Below are positions 1-12,257 of a stretch of 64,000 nt of DNA, one piece after another. A program made the position numbers and the translations under genes. Position 1 is the stretch's first letter. Every line of letters begins with the position of its first letter. Source of the DNA: Flaccisagitta enflata (Eukaryota > Chaetognatha > Sagittoidea > Aphragmophora); the NCBI GenBank assembly GCA_965153355.1, contig OZ231127.1, forward strand, positions 4,464,001 to 4,528,000, read 5' to 3'. The notes under the pieces are model-generated. The model saw only the letters and a program-made list of their open reading frames with translations. It was not told where the DNA came from and did not search any database.

Positions 1-118
1 CTTCTAACCTAGGCCATTTCTAAACAAATAAAGCTACAATGACCAGCAACGTCGCATTTGAAAGATTTTTTGCAGGGCTTTCAAACGGTCATGAATTTTT
101 TGTGTCTCAGGCCAATAG

Positions 119-313
119 TTAAGCAGAAACGAGCATTACAAAGTGTCCTTTGCCATAGTTACTTTTACAGTTTGGTGCCGCCTCATCATCAACGACATCG
201 CCAATTTATTAGCCTCGATGCCACATTCTATGGAGCTTGTCATTCAAGCCGAAGGTGGATCCATCAACTGCAAGCACATGAGCGATGTATTCATCCGTAT
301 TTGGTTTGAATAA
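119..313 (+). CDS. Possible terminal exon of a gene entering from the left
   Basis: The frame is open from just after a TAG at 116-118 to a TAA at 311-313. It reads as ordinary mixed-composition protein, ending ...SMELVIQAEGGSINCKHM...IRIWFE. A pyrimidine-rich tract ending in CAG lies at 96-110 and another AG at 125-126, either of which could be a splice acceptor. A canonical AATAAA lies at 327-332, only 14 nt past the stop, which suits a 3' end. There is no start codon, so it would be the last exon of a gene mostly outside the window. I do not recognise the family. An overlapping 83-codon frame at 58-309 starts with Met but is His-rich and looks less protein-like. Confidence 0.35.
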   Translation, partial: LSRNEHYKVSFAIVTFTVWCRLIINDIANLLASMPHSMELVIQAEGGSINCKHMSDVFIRIWFE

Positions 314-326
314 TCCATTTTTGCAC

Positions 327-332
327 AATAAA
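327..332 (+). promoter_or_regulatory. Candidate poly(A) signal AATAAA
   Basis: A canonical hexamer 14 nt downstream of the TAA that ends the possible terminal exon. Its position is the main support for that exon. Confidence 0.35.
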
Positions 333-1020
333 ATGCTATTGATACAAACTGTCCTGTTTTTATTGCGGCGCACCGTATCTTAGAAATTAGAAGAAAAAAA
401 CATTTTTTTGCATTTTGTGCGATCTAGCTAGCTTTGTGTTAAAAGTGTCCAATTTTTGTCAAAAAGTCCTACCAATTGATGAACTTTAAATGCTAAACAA
501 TTATCTTTCAAAAACTGTTTTCAGAATTAAGCCATCTCTAGTACTTTTCAGTAATGCCATTATGAAATGTTACAGTTGAGATGAAACATACGGTAGTTTG
601 TTAATTGTCATGCATCTTTAACAAATCATGGTTTTTGGCACTTTTTGGTCGGGCCATGTCAGATATATATTAAAAAATGAACCTGTCAGATTCATATTTG
701 CATCTCTTTAAAAGGCCACATATCATTCATTGGTTCATCCTTTTCAAGGCAAAGATTTTTCGACGGAGAGGATGCACCATCGATTTTACAGTATCTCACT
801 GAATGAAATATTACATTATCTCATCTAGATTGCATCCAATGAACAACGAAATGGAATAGTAGATTGTCCCAACGTTTATTTTTCTTATCATTTGCAAATG
901 CATGGTGAATAACTGTTCATATGTGTTTGGGTAATAGAATCAAAAACGCTACTATTGTTTTTTGTTTTTTGTTTTTTGTTTTTTGTTTTTTTTTCACTAA
1001 CAGTTAGTTACAGTGATACA
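333..1020. other. AT-rich intergenic DNA with a T6G run
   Basis: No ORF or RNA gene is visible. It is AT-rich, unique-looking sequence ending in a short (TTTTTTG)n array at about 957-990. Confidence 0.6.
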
Positions 1021-1074
1021 TTTTGCAACTCTTTATATTGCCTTATGGATTTTTTGCTTTTACGGGTGGTTGTT

Positions 1075-1172
1075 TCATAATTGCTCCTGCCCAAATAGCC
1101 AGTATCATCACTGTCCCTGCCCACCCGCACGTGACTTGGGTAGCTGTGAATCTGGCCTTTTTTTTCGTGAAT
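1075..1172 (-). mobile_element. Hairpin-ended short repeat, 5' half only
   Basis: In minus orientation this carries the leading half of the dispersed repeat seen whole at 17881-18226 and 52164-52398: a GGCC-GATTCACAGCTACC-like block followed by GTGCGGGTGGGCAGGG and TTTGGGCAGGAGCA. The GGAC tract and terminal hairpin are absent, so it is a truncated copy. Confidence 0.5.
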
Positions 1173-1267
1173 AGTCGTATGACGATACTTTCTCATTTGT
1201 TTTCAATTGTTTGCAGGCCTTATTGATTCAATCTTGAAAGACAAGTTCATATTATTCAAAAGCTAGA

Positions 1268-1420
1268 TCAAAAGCGTGTCTCTACATCATTGGCACCATC
1301 TGGCGAAATGTTACTCACATCCTCCAAATAACTCGAATAGTTTGACAATATTGTTGCGTTGGTATGTTGTTGTTGTTGTTGTTGTTGTTGTTGTGGTTGT
1401 GGTTGTGGTTGTGGTTGTGG

Positions 1421-1457
<37 letters not shown>

Positions 1458-1483
1458 GGTTGTGGTTGTGGTTGTGGTTGTGG

Positions 1484-1519
<36 letters not shown>

Positions 1520-3524
1520 TTGTTGTTGCGGTTCAATGCGGTAGCGATTGCAGTTGAACGCGCGCCAGTTACAAACGCAAAATTGAGATGATGATCCATC
1601 AGTTTCTGTGTAGTATCGCAATTCCCCGAGCTCGATGGGATATGGCACGTTGGCGAATTTCACGAAAAGGTTGTGAGCAAAAAACCAACAATTTGAGCTG
1701 ACGATGTGGTACCGTTTCATAAGCTCTTTGGATGCAATCCACGTAATAACATCGTTAACGGTACAAATCTTAGGATGAAAATCCTCCACCGACTTAGCCA
1801 TTTTTGCTCGTTTTTTTTCCATTTTGCATACGCCTTACTGCGGGGATTTCGCCATCCTCTGAAACTTGCACAATGATTCCAGTCGTTACTTTTTCAAATG
1901 ACCAAACCATCCCTTCGGCTGTGTGAGCTTCGACGAACACATGACGATCAATTTTGGAGGCGAAATCTTTACAACAGCAGCGACACAATCGAGTAAGAAT
2001 TCTCATTGGAGAACCAAATGCGCAAAGTCGTACAATTTGAGAAGTGGTTGAATAGGCATTGGGGATTGAATTTGCGATATTGTTGATGTTTTTGTTTATG
2101 TTGGTTTTAATGTTATCGACGATCTCCGCCGTAAAGGTAATAGTAACTGTATCCGCCTCGTAGACATTAACAGTAAACAAGGCTTTCCAGTTAGTACCCT
2201 TCAGTCGACGGCACCAAACTGCGAGTAACATGACGCCGATGTTGATGAGGATGATGGATCCGAAGAATCCGAAGATGGCTGGTCCATAAGACAATGTATG
2301 TTTCTCACAGTTGAGACCTGACCAATTCTCTTCACATAAACAAATTATGCTGGAACATCGACCATGCTTTAAGCAGAACATGGCATCATCATGTTGTTTC
2401 CATTTGTTCATGCACAAATCTTTTGTGCAATTGTATTCATCAATCACATCTGAGCACTGATCGCATGGATGGAAGCAATTGTTTTTTTGTAATTGTCTCC
2501 TCCATTTTTCCCCACGACTTGTGCCTTTTGCAATTTCCGCCTTAATCCGCCTGTTCTGTGAAATCAATGTCAAGCCTTGTTGTAGTTCTTCTATCTCCCA
2601 TTCTAATAATGGATTAAGATATTCCCACCCAAATGGGTGAATGTTATGTATGGATTTGTCTAACTTAACATTATCCATAAACCCCCACGTAATGAGTTCC
2701 TCGATGATGCCAGGAAGTGGGTAGCCAGCCACTTGATAGGCCAGCAAACGCATCAAAAGTGAGATGCGGTCAAACGATGGCCAGTTCATCACAAGGACGT
2801 TTCTTTGGAACAAATTTCTCAAGATGTCTCTTTGGCCGCCAACTGCAGCAGCAGTAATCAGATCAAACGGGAAAGATTTGACTCTGACATTCAAGTCGAC
2901 GCAAGCTTCCTGAAGAAGAAGTTGAAAAATGTCATTTGTTGCTTTATTGTATTCTTTTGTTTTGCCAAAGTCTTGAGCCAAGATCTCCCCTTGCTCTTCC
3001 CAATCCCATTCTGGGTCTTCAAGTAGTTTTAGCAATGTGGCGGGTTGGAAAGCGTGAGTTATGATAGCTCTTCTAGTAGAATTGGGACTCGCATCGTTAT
3101 GTGATGAATTGTTGATGAATAGAACCGATCGTGGCCAATGTCGGAAGAGGAGCAAATTTAGCAATGCATTTGCCCCTCTGCTATCAGTTTGATTGACGTT
3201 AGCGCCCTCGCGAAGCAAAAGTTTCACCGTATCCTCGTGACCGCGTGCGACGGCTGCGTGGAGACACGTCAAGTCTGTAGAAAGGAACTTTAAGGTCTGA
3301 AGTTCGTCGATGTTTTCCCAAATGCTAGTGTTAGATACAGCGTTCAGAACGCGACAAGAACCCCGCTGTTCCATAAGGTTCTCTACAAAAGAAAGGTTGC
3401 CTGCCCAGCAGAGATCAAGCATAGGATCATCGATGGCGGGCGATAATTCGGAGGTCGATTGTTTCCAGAAGAAGGAGAGGAGGATGAGAACAAGAAGGTG
3501 GAGAGAAATTGGGAACGACGTCAT
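1268..3524 (-). CDS. Signal peptide, ankyrin, EGF-like, transmembrane protein with C-terminal Cys/His domain
   Basis: Two exons are proposed: 3524-1839 (562 codons) and 1792-1268 (174 codons plus stop), joined across a 46-nt intron. In order: hydrophobic signal peptide (residues 1-24); an ankyrin repeat at about 85-116 (TCLHAAVARGHEDTVKLLL) with weaker ankyrin-like segments at 33-60 and 220-245; a Cys-rich EGF-like module at 350-406 ending CLCEENWSGLNC; one membrane span at about 413-438 followed by basic residues (CRRLKG); and a cytoplasmic tail. The tail has HVFVEAHTAEGMVWSFEK (His528) and, after the intron, YHIVSSNCWFFAHNLF (Cys597 in the spliced count). This resembles the His...NC pair of PPPDE/LRAT-like permuted papain-fold enzymes. 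The protein ends with a Gln/Pro-Gln tract and a 32-residue acidic tail. Topology implies extracellular ankyrins, which is unusual. The domain reading is from motifs only; the enzymatic role is inference. Confidence 0.7.
1364..1528 (-). repeat. Coding polyGln/(Pro-Gln) tract
   Basis: A (TTG)n/(TGGTTG)n array that encodes, on the minus strand, long Gln runs separated by two blocks of about four Pro-Gln repeats near the C-terminus of the membrane protein. The Q-run plus (PQ)n block appears twice, suggesting an internal duplication of about 60-70 bp. Confidence 0.8.
1793..1838 (-). other. Proposed 46-nt intron
   Basis: On the minus strand the segment begins GTAAGG and ends GGCTAAG. Both borders fall on codon boundaries, after GCA (Ala562) and before TCG (Ser). 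Removing it joins two frames that are otherwise out of register and removes the in-frame TAA at 1794-1796. It contains an A8 run, so a homopolymer sequencing error (one extra A) is the rival explanation. The acceptor lacks a polypyrimidine tract, a weakness of the intron model. Confidence 0.55.
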
Positions 3525-3783
3525 GTCTTTTGTTCAACTGTTTAATCTTGCAAAATGAAAAAGGAAATAAAGTTATCTAACAAACACTATCAATTCTGAT
3601 AACAAGACTAACAGACATCCCCAGCATGAGCAGAAGAGTGACTAGTGCTCTTGCGTAACATAATGATGTAATTGTAAATGTCCCTGCTTTAGTGTTTTCA
3701 ATGCATTTTTGCATCTGTTTTCTTTTCATTCTGTGCGATCACTCAGCATTTCATGGCTTACACAAGGATATGACTTATAACAG

Positions 3784-4098
3784 CAGGGGTGTATAAAGTT
3801 AAGCGGCTTTTGATTTCTTCCTCCCCCTGGTCTTTGATTTTCTACCCTGCCCGGTCAAAAAATCATTTGATTTTCTACCCCATAGAATATAAATAAAGTA
3901 TGAATATGGTCAGAGTAGTGCGAAATATTGTTGTACTTGTAATAGTTGTATTCATCAAGTGCTATCTTTTGGAACTGCCAAAATTGTGAAATCTTCTAAA
4001 AATTTGTTTTTTCTTCCTCTCCATCCTTAGGTTTTCTACCCCATCTCCAAACCTCTTGATTTTATTCCCATTTTTATGCTCAACTTTTTACACGACTG
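3784..4098 (+). mobile_element. hAT-like MITE, diverged copy
   Basis: Starts CAGGGGTGTATAAAGTTAAG and ends with the partial inverse (...CTCAACTTTTTACACGACTG). It shares ends and internal CTTTGATTTTC...CCCC blocks with the copy at 41080-41404. No ORF. No clear 8-bp target duplication remains, so it is probably the older copy. Confidence 0.6.
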
Positions 4099-5291
<1,193 letters not shown>

Positions 5292-5367
5292 CGTGAGAGC
5301 CCCATTCCTGACTATGAGGTCAAAGTTGAGAGATCGAGTGATCTGGACGCGGGCTGAATTGGAGACT

Positions 5368-6025
5368 CAAGGAGAGTTTGATGATGGTAATGGACTAGGA
5401 TGATTTGATGTTGGTCTCATGGGGCTCTGGAACCATGGAAAGAAGAGAGGGGGGGAAGGGGTGGGGGGTAGGGGGAAGGTGGTAGAGGGGAGGGGGAAGG
5501 GGAGTTTGATGATGGTAATGGACTAGGATGATTTGATGTGGTTCTCATGGGGCTCTGGAAACATGGAAGGAAGAGAGGTGGGGGGAAGGGGTAGGGGGTA
5601 GAGGGGAGGGGGGAGGAGGAGAGGGGTTTGATGATGGTAATGGACTAGGATGATTTGATGTTGGTCTCATGGGGCTCTGGAACCATGGAAAGAAGAGAGG
5701 GGGGGAAGGGGTGGGGGGTAGGGGGAAGGTGGTAGAGGGGAGGGGGAAGGGGAGTTTGATGATGGTAATGGACTAGGATGATTTGATGTGGTTCTCATGG
5801 GGCTCTGGAAACATGGAAGGAAGAGAGGTGGGGGGAAGGGGTAGGGGGTAGAGGGGAGGGGGGAGGAGGAGAGGGGTTTGATGATGGTAATGGACTAGGA
5901 TGATTTGATGTTGGTCTCACGGGTCTCTGGAAACATGGAAGGAAGAGAGGTGGGGGGAAGGGGTAGGGGGTAGAGGGGAGGGGGGAGGAGGAGAGGGGTT
6001 TGATGATGGTAATGGACTAGGATGA
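5368..6025. repeat. 122/128-bp tandem array, 250-bp dimer unit
   Basis: The anchor ATGATGGTAATGGACTAGG recurs at 5381, 5509, 5631, 5759, 5881 and 6003, that is at 128, 122, 128, 122, 122 bp. Alternate monomers are closest to each other, so the unit is a 250-bp dimer. Each monomer ends in a G-rich purine stretch. Confidence 0.85.
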
Positions 6026-6039
6026 CATGATGTTGGTCT

Positions 6040-6440
6040 CATGGTGCTCTGGAACCATGGAAGGAAGAGAGGAGGGGGAGATAGTCTCTGGAAACATGAA
6101 AGTAAGAGAGGAGAAGGGAGAGATAGTCCAGGGAAAAACGGAAGGAAGAGAGGAGGGGGGAGATAGTCTCTGGAGAAATGGAAGGAAGAGAGGAGAAGGG
6201 AGAGATAGTCCCTGGAAACACGGAAGGAAGAGAGGAGGGGGGAGATAGTCTCTGGAAAAATGGAAGGGAGAGAGGAGGGGGTAGATTGTCTCTGGAAACA
6301 TTTAAGGAAGAGAGGAGAAGGGAGAGATAGACTCTGGAAAAATGGAAGGGAGAGAGGAGGGGGTAGATTGTCTCTGGAACCATGGAAGGAAGAGAGGAGG
6401 GGGGAAGACAGTCTCTGGAATCATGAAAGAAAGGTGGGGG
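6040..6440. repeat. Purine-rich minisatellite, about 41-bp unit
   Basis: About ten units containing CTCTGGAAACATGGAAGGAAGAGAGG. It appears derived from the end of the neighbouring 122-bp monomer, which contains the same CTCTGGAAACATGGAAGGAAG string. Confidence 0.8.
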
Positions 6441-6600
6441 GTGGGTAAGTTTCTGGAACCGAGAAAAGATGGAAGGGGGGGGGGGGGGAGTTTTTCTCCG
6501 GAACGAAGGCCAAAGAAAGTTTCCTCGTCGCTCTTCGCTCTTCGACGCGGTTTCCTGGTTAGTATTTACATTCTCGCCTTTTTTTCCTTTCTTAACTTTC

Positions 6601-6608
6601 TCATTTTT

Positions 6609-6659
<51 letters not shown>

Positions 6660-6660
6660 C

Positions 6661-6716
<56 letters not shown>

Positions 6717-6717
6717 T

Positions 6718-6761
<44 letters not shown>

Positions 6762-6859
6762 TTACCTTCTATGTCATCTTTTTTCCCTTTTATCCTCTTT
6801 CTTTCTTTCTCTCTTTCTTTCTTTCTCTCTTTCTTTCTTTCTTTCTTTCTTCCTTTCTC

Positions 6860-6933
<74 letters not shown>

Positions 6934-6985
6934 TATCTTCCTTCCTTCTTTTCTTTCTTTATCTTTTTCTTTCTTTCTTGCTTTC
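6601..6985. repeat. (CTTT)n microsatellite
   Basis: About 385 bp of tetranucleotide CTTT with short interruptions at 6762-6800. Phe/Leu/Ser frames through it are artefacts. Confidence 0.95.
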
Positions 6986-7068
6986 TTTCTTTCACTCTTT
7001 CTATACCTTTTCGATAATCAATGGGGTTTTACTTCTTTGGAAGGAAATTTGGAAGGCATATTGGTAAA

Positions 7069-7108
7069 ACTAACACTAACTCTAACACTAACACTAACTC
7101 TCATCTTC
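7069..7108. repeat. (CTAACN)n hexamer array
   Basis: Five to six hexamers alternating CTAACA and CTAACT. They resemble a telomere-like variant but differ from TTAGGG/CCCTAA, and the array is short. Confidence 0.6.
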
Positions 7109-7195
7109 CCTCTTCAAAACCTTTATGCCCATTTTCCCATCTTCCATCACATCTTTGTCATTATTACCATCAGCACAACGCCTTCAATCTTACCC

Positions 7196-7282
<87 letters not shown>
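7196..7282. repeat. Compound (CTGT)n-(CT)n microsatellite
   Basis: About eight CTGT units followed directly by about 25 CT units. It has the same polarity as the other compound arrays in the window. Confidence 0.95.
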
Positions 7283-7285
<3 letters not shown>

Positions 7286-7729
7286 ACCTCCTTTTCCCAT
7301 CCAGTATCAGATTCCTTCTTTGTGCCATCGACAACAACAGCAGCAGCAGAATGTTTGTAATACAATTTGCCCCAACTGCATATTTGTATAATCATATGAT
7401 CTTTTCACCGCTTTCAATAATTTCCAGACTTCCAGTATACACCAACATGCACAATTTCTGCTTTTGAACTATTTTTGAAAGAATTTCTGTCATGAAAAAG
7501 ATTCTGTAATCAAATTTATTGACCACGTAGAAATGAATCGAGTTTTTTTCGATCACTGCCGTACTGACCCCTTTCTCTGATCCTTGCCGTCTCCTTACTT
7601 CACTTACCACCTGTCCACCACTCCTTCCAAACTTCACCACTTTATCACTGTATCAATCCACACCACCATCCTTCTTCAGTCTCCACAACCACTACCCGAT
7701 ATCACCCTCCATTCCTATAACCAACATAC

Positions 7730-8160
7730 GTCCCCGCCACTACCAGTCGCCCACCTCCACTATCCATCCCTACCCATCCCCACCACCACTACTCATCCCC
7801 ACCACTTCTATCCATCCCCACCACTCCTACCCATCCCCACCACCACTTCCCATCCCCACCACCACTATCTATCCCCACCACTCCTATCCATCCCCACCAC
7901 CACTATCCATCCCCACTACCACTATCCACCCCCACCACCACTATCCACCCCGACCACCACTTCCCATCCCCACCATCACCACCCATCCACACCACCACTG
8001 CCCATCCCCACCACCACTAGCCATCTTCACCACCACCGACCATCCCAACCACCACTATCATCCCCACTACTCCTATCCATCCCCACCACCACTTTCCATC
8101 CCCACCACCACTACCCATCCCCATCACCACTACACATCCCCACCATCACTATCCATCAAC
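7730..8160. repeat. CCACCACTATCCATCC-type minisatellite
   Basis: Degenerate array of about 18-21-bp units of the form ATCCCCACCACCACTATCC. The long Pro/Thr/Ser/His frame through it (from 7584) also runs into (GA)n and is not supported as a gene. Confidence 0.8.
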
Positions 8161-8259
8161 GCCCCCACCTCTCTCAACCTAACAGCCGAAGTGACGCGCG
8201 CGTGTCTAAGATGAAAGAGCGGGTTTTGACCCGCGACAAGAGACAAGGAGGAGGAGGAA

Positions 8260-8274
8260 GAGGAGGAGAAGGAG

Positions 8275-8363
<89 letters not shown>

Positions 8364-8585
8364 AAGAGAAAGAGAAAGAGAGAGAGAGAGAGAGAGGGAA
8401 AGAGAAAGAGAAAGAGAGAGAGAAAGAGAGAGAGAAACAGAGGCAGAGAAGGAGATAGACAGACAGATAAAAAAAGACAGAGAAACAGACACAGTGAGAC
8501 AGACAGAGATAAAGACAGATAGAAAAAGAGACAGACGCAAAGAGACAGACAGAGACAGTTAGAGACAGCGAGACAAAGAGAGCAA
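8260..8585. repeat. (GA)n with GACAGA and GAAA variants
   Basis: GGA-rich entry, then (GA)n at 8278-8344, then GACAGA, GAAAGA and GACA derivatives to about 8585. A second short (GA)n lies at 8759-8785. Confidence 0.9.
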
Positions 8586-8751
8586 GAGAGTTAAAAAAAA
8601 AAGAGGAGTGACTGGTGGGGAAAGATGAACGATCTGACGATGTTCTTCGGGCCTCAGAGGTCCAATGATGAAGGAATGAATGAGCAAAAGAACGAGGAAA
8701 AGAATGTCCAAAAGACGACATAAAAGACGCATGATTATATGAGATGGAAGA

Positions 8752-8787
<36 letters not shown>

Positions 8788-8974
8788 AATAGAAAAGGTA
8801 GGGTAGGGTTAAAAGATAAAAAGCTAGAGTGCGACTGAATTAAGGTTTGGATACCAATCAATGGACAGAATTCCGGCCTACAGTAACTGCCCTTCATATG
8901 GGTTTTTAGAATTTATCTTGGGCTCATTTCAATGCACTTTGCAACAACAAACCCTTCAGCGCTTGCACGTGTTA

Positions 8975-9250
8975 GGGTACGTTTCTAGTCACAGACAACT
9001 GCGTTTTTAATGGGCCCCTCGTTTGCTCATACATTCGTACACTCGCACCGTTTATTCCGCTCACTCACTGAGCAGCGCTCCACTTTGCCATGCTTTCTTT
9101 GCTTGCTCACTCTGTACACAGGCTTGCACACTTTGCTCACTCCCTCGTGAGACGGTTTAAAGTTCTAAATATTTGTTCACACTATAAACATGTTTAATGG
9201 GAATGATTGCGTTTTTGGTCGTCACTATAAAGTGCACTAGAAACACGCCC
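8975..9250 (-). mobile_element. GGGCGTGTTT-TIR MITE, copy 1
   Basis: Ends with GTCACTATAAAGTGCACTAGAAACACGCCC on one side and begins GGGTACGTTTCTAGTCACAG on the other, so the termini are inverted. The interior has the CTCACTC...TTTGC...GCTCACTC iterations shared with copies at 15332, 22204 and 51631. No ORF. TTA/TAA flank the ends as an inverted, not direct, pair, so a target duplication is not shown here. Confidence 0.7.
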
Positions 9251-9349
9251 CTAAAGCTAGATGATACACTCGGCCACGGGTTTATTATTGCGTCCTTTTA
9301 TTGGTTTCGGTTTTAATAAGATTTCCTCTTTCGTGATTCATTCTCTTCC

Positions 9350-9700
9350 TTATAAATCAACAACCACAGATGGGCAACATATTGGCCATAGATGAACCTG
9401 AGAAAAGCCAGAGATAAGCCACAGATAGGCCACAGATGAAAAGCAAATGTTGCAACCATTTTCTTTCATTTTCAGATCTTCTTTTAGGTGTTTTAGGGTC
9501 AAGGTTGATCCATTGCTGCCTAAAAACATACAAAGCGAAATCAATGCGTTTAATGAAATACTATAATTACTATTTGTCATTTTCGCACGACTCTTGACAT
9601 ATTTCAAACATTTGCATGTTCTATCAAACTTGAACTTGCTTGAACTTTTTTCGTGCATAAACTGAAAATCTGATCAAGTAAAGCCAAAGATATCACAAAG
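9350..9700. other. Intergenic DNA
   Basis: Includes a short repeated CACAGATRGGCCAC / GATAAGCCACAGAT motif at 9364-9440. No supported gene. Confidence 0.5.
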
Positions 9701-9717
9701 GTTCAAAATGAAATGGC

Positions 9718-9718
<1 letters not shown>

Positions 9719-9812
<94 letters not shown>
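9719..9812. repeat. Compound (CTGT)n-(CT)n microsatellite
   Basis: About seven CTGT units, then about 33 CT units. Confidence 0.95.
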
Positions 9813-9815
<3 letters not shown>

Positions 9816-9916
9816 ACTTATCCACCCGCGATAAAGCTCGAGGTTTCAATGCATAAAACTTTCATCAAGTCTTCATGGAAGGAGGAGCTTCGGCAATAGT
9901 AAACCAACGCTGTCAA

Positions 9917-11105
9917 GTGGCAGGTGATTAGGGTGCGGGCGTCAGGTGATAGGTGAAGTTTAATGTGACGCAAACTGACAGGTGATTAGGCTGCGGGCAT
10001 CAGGTGACAGGTGACGTTTAATGTGACACTTGTTGTCACCTGACAGGTGATTAGGCTGCGGGCGTCAGGTGATAGGTGACGTCTAATGTGACATAACCTG
10101 ACAGGTGATGAGGCTGCGGGTGTCAGGTGACAGGTGACCTTTAATGTGACACCTGGCGTCACCTGACAGGTGATTAGGCTGGGGGCGTCAGATGACAGGT
10201 GACGTTTAATGTGACGCAACCTGACAGGTGATCAGGCTGCATGTGTCAGGTGACAGGTGGAGTTTAATGTGACACTTGGTGTCACCTGACAGGTGATCAG
10301 GCTGCGGGTGTCAAGTGACAGGTGACGTTTAATGTGACACTTGGTATCACCTGACAGGTGATTAGGCTGCGGGCGTCAGGTGATAGGTGATGTTTCATAA
10401 TACGCAACCTGACAAGTGATCAGGCTGCGGGGGTCAGGTGACAGGTGACATTTAATGTGACACTTGGTGTCACCTGACAGGTGATTAGGCTGGGGGCGTC
10501 AGATGACAGGTGACGTTTAATGTGACGCAACCTGACAGGTGATCAGGCTGCCGGTGTCAGGTGACAGGTGATGTTTAATGTGACACTTGGTGTCACCTGA
10601 CAGGTGATTAGGCTGCGGGCGTCAGGTGACAGGTGATGTTTCATGTGACACTTGGTGTCACCTGTCAGGTGATTAGGCTGCGGGTGTCAGGTGACAGGTG
10701 ATGTTTCATGTGACACTTGGTGTCACCTGACAGGTGATTAGGCTGCGGGCGTCAGATGACAGGTGATTTTTAATGTGACACTTGTTGTCACCTGACAGGT
10801 GATCAGACTGCATGTGTCAGGTGACAGGTGGAGTTTAATGTGACGCAACCTGACATGTGATCAGGCTGTGGGTGTCAGGTGATCAGTGACGTTTAATGTG
10901 ACACTTGGTGATTAGGTGAACAGGTCATTAGGCTGCGGGTGTAAGGAGACAGATCAAGGAGGTTTAGGTGTGAGATAGCAGATGATCATGTTACGGCTAT
11001 GGGTATCAAGTAAAGTGTGGAGGGGCAAGAGATGTTTAACGTGACCTTTGGTGTCACCTGACAAGTGATTAGGCTACGGGTGTCAGGTGACGGGTCAAGG
11101 GGATG
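9917..11105. repeat. 58/65-bp satellite rich in CAGGTG/CACCTG
   Basis: The anchor CAGGTGATTAGGCTGCGGG recurs at spacings 58, 65, 58, 65, 58, 65, 65, 58, 65, 58, 65, 65, 65, 65, 58 bp between 9921 and 10854. The two monomer types differ by replacement of CTTGGTGTCA with a shorter GCAA block. Each 65-bp unit contains the near-perfect palindrome TCACCTGACAGGTGA. Copies decay after about 10900. Confidence 0.9.
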
Positions 11106-11515
11106 TAGGTGATGTGCGCTGGGGGTTTAGATAAAGTAATGTGGAATTCCCAAAATTTTTACCATTTCCACTCCCACATTCATTTCAATTCTTTTTTCCC
11201 CTTCGTTTCCACTCCTCCTCCTAATCCTCCTCCTCCTCCTCCTTCTCGATGTCACATATGCAAAGTTTTAGCGACCGACAGACCACTCTTCGGATTAGGC
11301 AAATATACGCGTTTTAAAATGAGCAAAACAAAGCGGTAGAAGAGGTCATTACTGCATCAAGACTCAAGTTCTCCTTTGTTTAGTTCGGTGAAAATTGACT
11401 TAGGACTGGTCCCAAGAACATTTTGTGGCTTAAGGTTCGGCTACTGAATACAAGTTAATCAACGGATCAGCGCAAGATTTTTCTACAATCCTGAAATATA
11501 CTCTATCAATTGCCA
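11106..11515. other. Intergenic DNA
   Basis: Contains a short CTCCTC run at 11210-11245 and no supported gene. Confidence 0.5.
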
Positions 11516-11518
11516 CCT

Positions 11519-11551
11519 TGCATTCTGTCTGTCTGTATCTCTGTCTGTCTG

Positions 11552-11635
<84 letters not shown>
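11519..11635. repeat. Compound (CTGT)n-(CT)n microsatellite
   Basis: CTGT and CTCTGT units, then about 33 CT units. Confidence 0.95.
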
Positions 11636-11638
<3 letters not shown>

Positions 11639-12226
11639 CTATATTGCAGGTAGAGGACGCACCTTGGGAGCAAATCAAAAGCAGCAGAAAGGAAACGGGA
11701 ACGAATCCGTTCGAGTAAAAATGTCCAAAAAATCCGATTTTCAGATTTTTCTGCCTCATTCTTATCATTTCGATGACGAGAATAGAAATCAGTTGGTGAG
11801 TTTGGTACTTAGGGTTAATAAATTCCTTTAATAATGGGTGTTCACATAAAGGTGTAGGCAGGGAAGAATCACTCCTTCCCATCATCAGTCCCCCATTTCA
11901 GCCCGCAATTCCCGCACCCCATTTTAATCCCTCATTGCAGTCCTCCATAATCCGTTTGTAGTCAACTATTGCATTCACAGCCAAAATCATTTTGAAATAC
12001 CTCCAATATGCTTAAAAAAAGCCCAACACGATCAGTTTTCCTTTGCAGTCCCCTATTACAGGTGCACTTCGGAGTACTTCTGCCCCTGCCCATCCTGCCG
12101 TCTATCTGGCCTAACATTTTTCTCATTTGAAGTTCCAATATTTGTTAATGCCACCTTTCAGTTCCGACTGGCCAGAGAAAGAATGTGACGCTTGGGTGCT
12201 TCACATAGCAAAAGTTGGTTCTTTTT

Positions 12227-12257
12227 GTCCGCGACGGAATATCATTCCGACGCGGAC
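12227..12257. repeat. 14-bp stem hairpin GTCCGCG...CGCGGAC
   Basis: Arms GTCCGCGACGGAAT and ATTCCGACGCGGAC pair with one mismatch around a 3-nt ATC loop. It lies just before a (GTC)n run at 12277-12310. It could be a foldback remnant or part of the hairpin-ended repeat family. Confidence 0.6.

Noticed and set aside
7069-7108. Interstitial telomere
   Set aside because: The unit is CTAACA/CTAACT rather than CCCTAA, and the array is under 40 bp.
7584-8522. 312-codon Pro/Thr/His then Arg/Glu ORF
   Set aside because: It spans a CCACCACT minisatellite and (GA)n; no domain.
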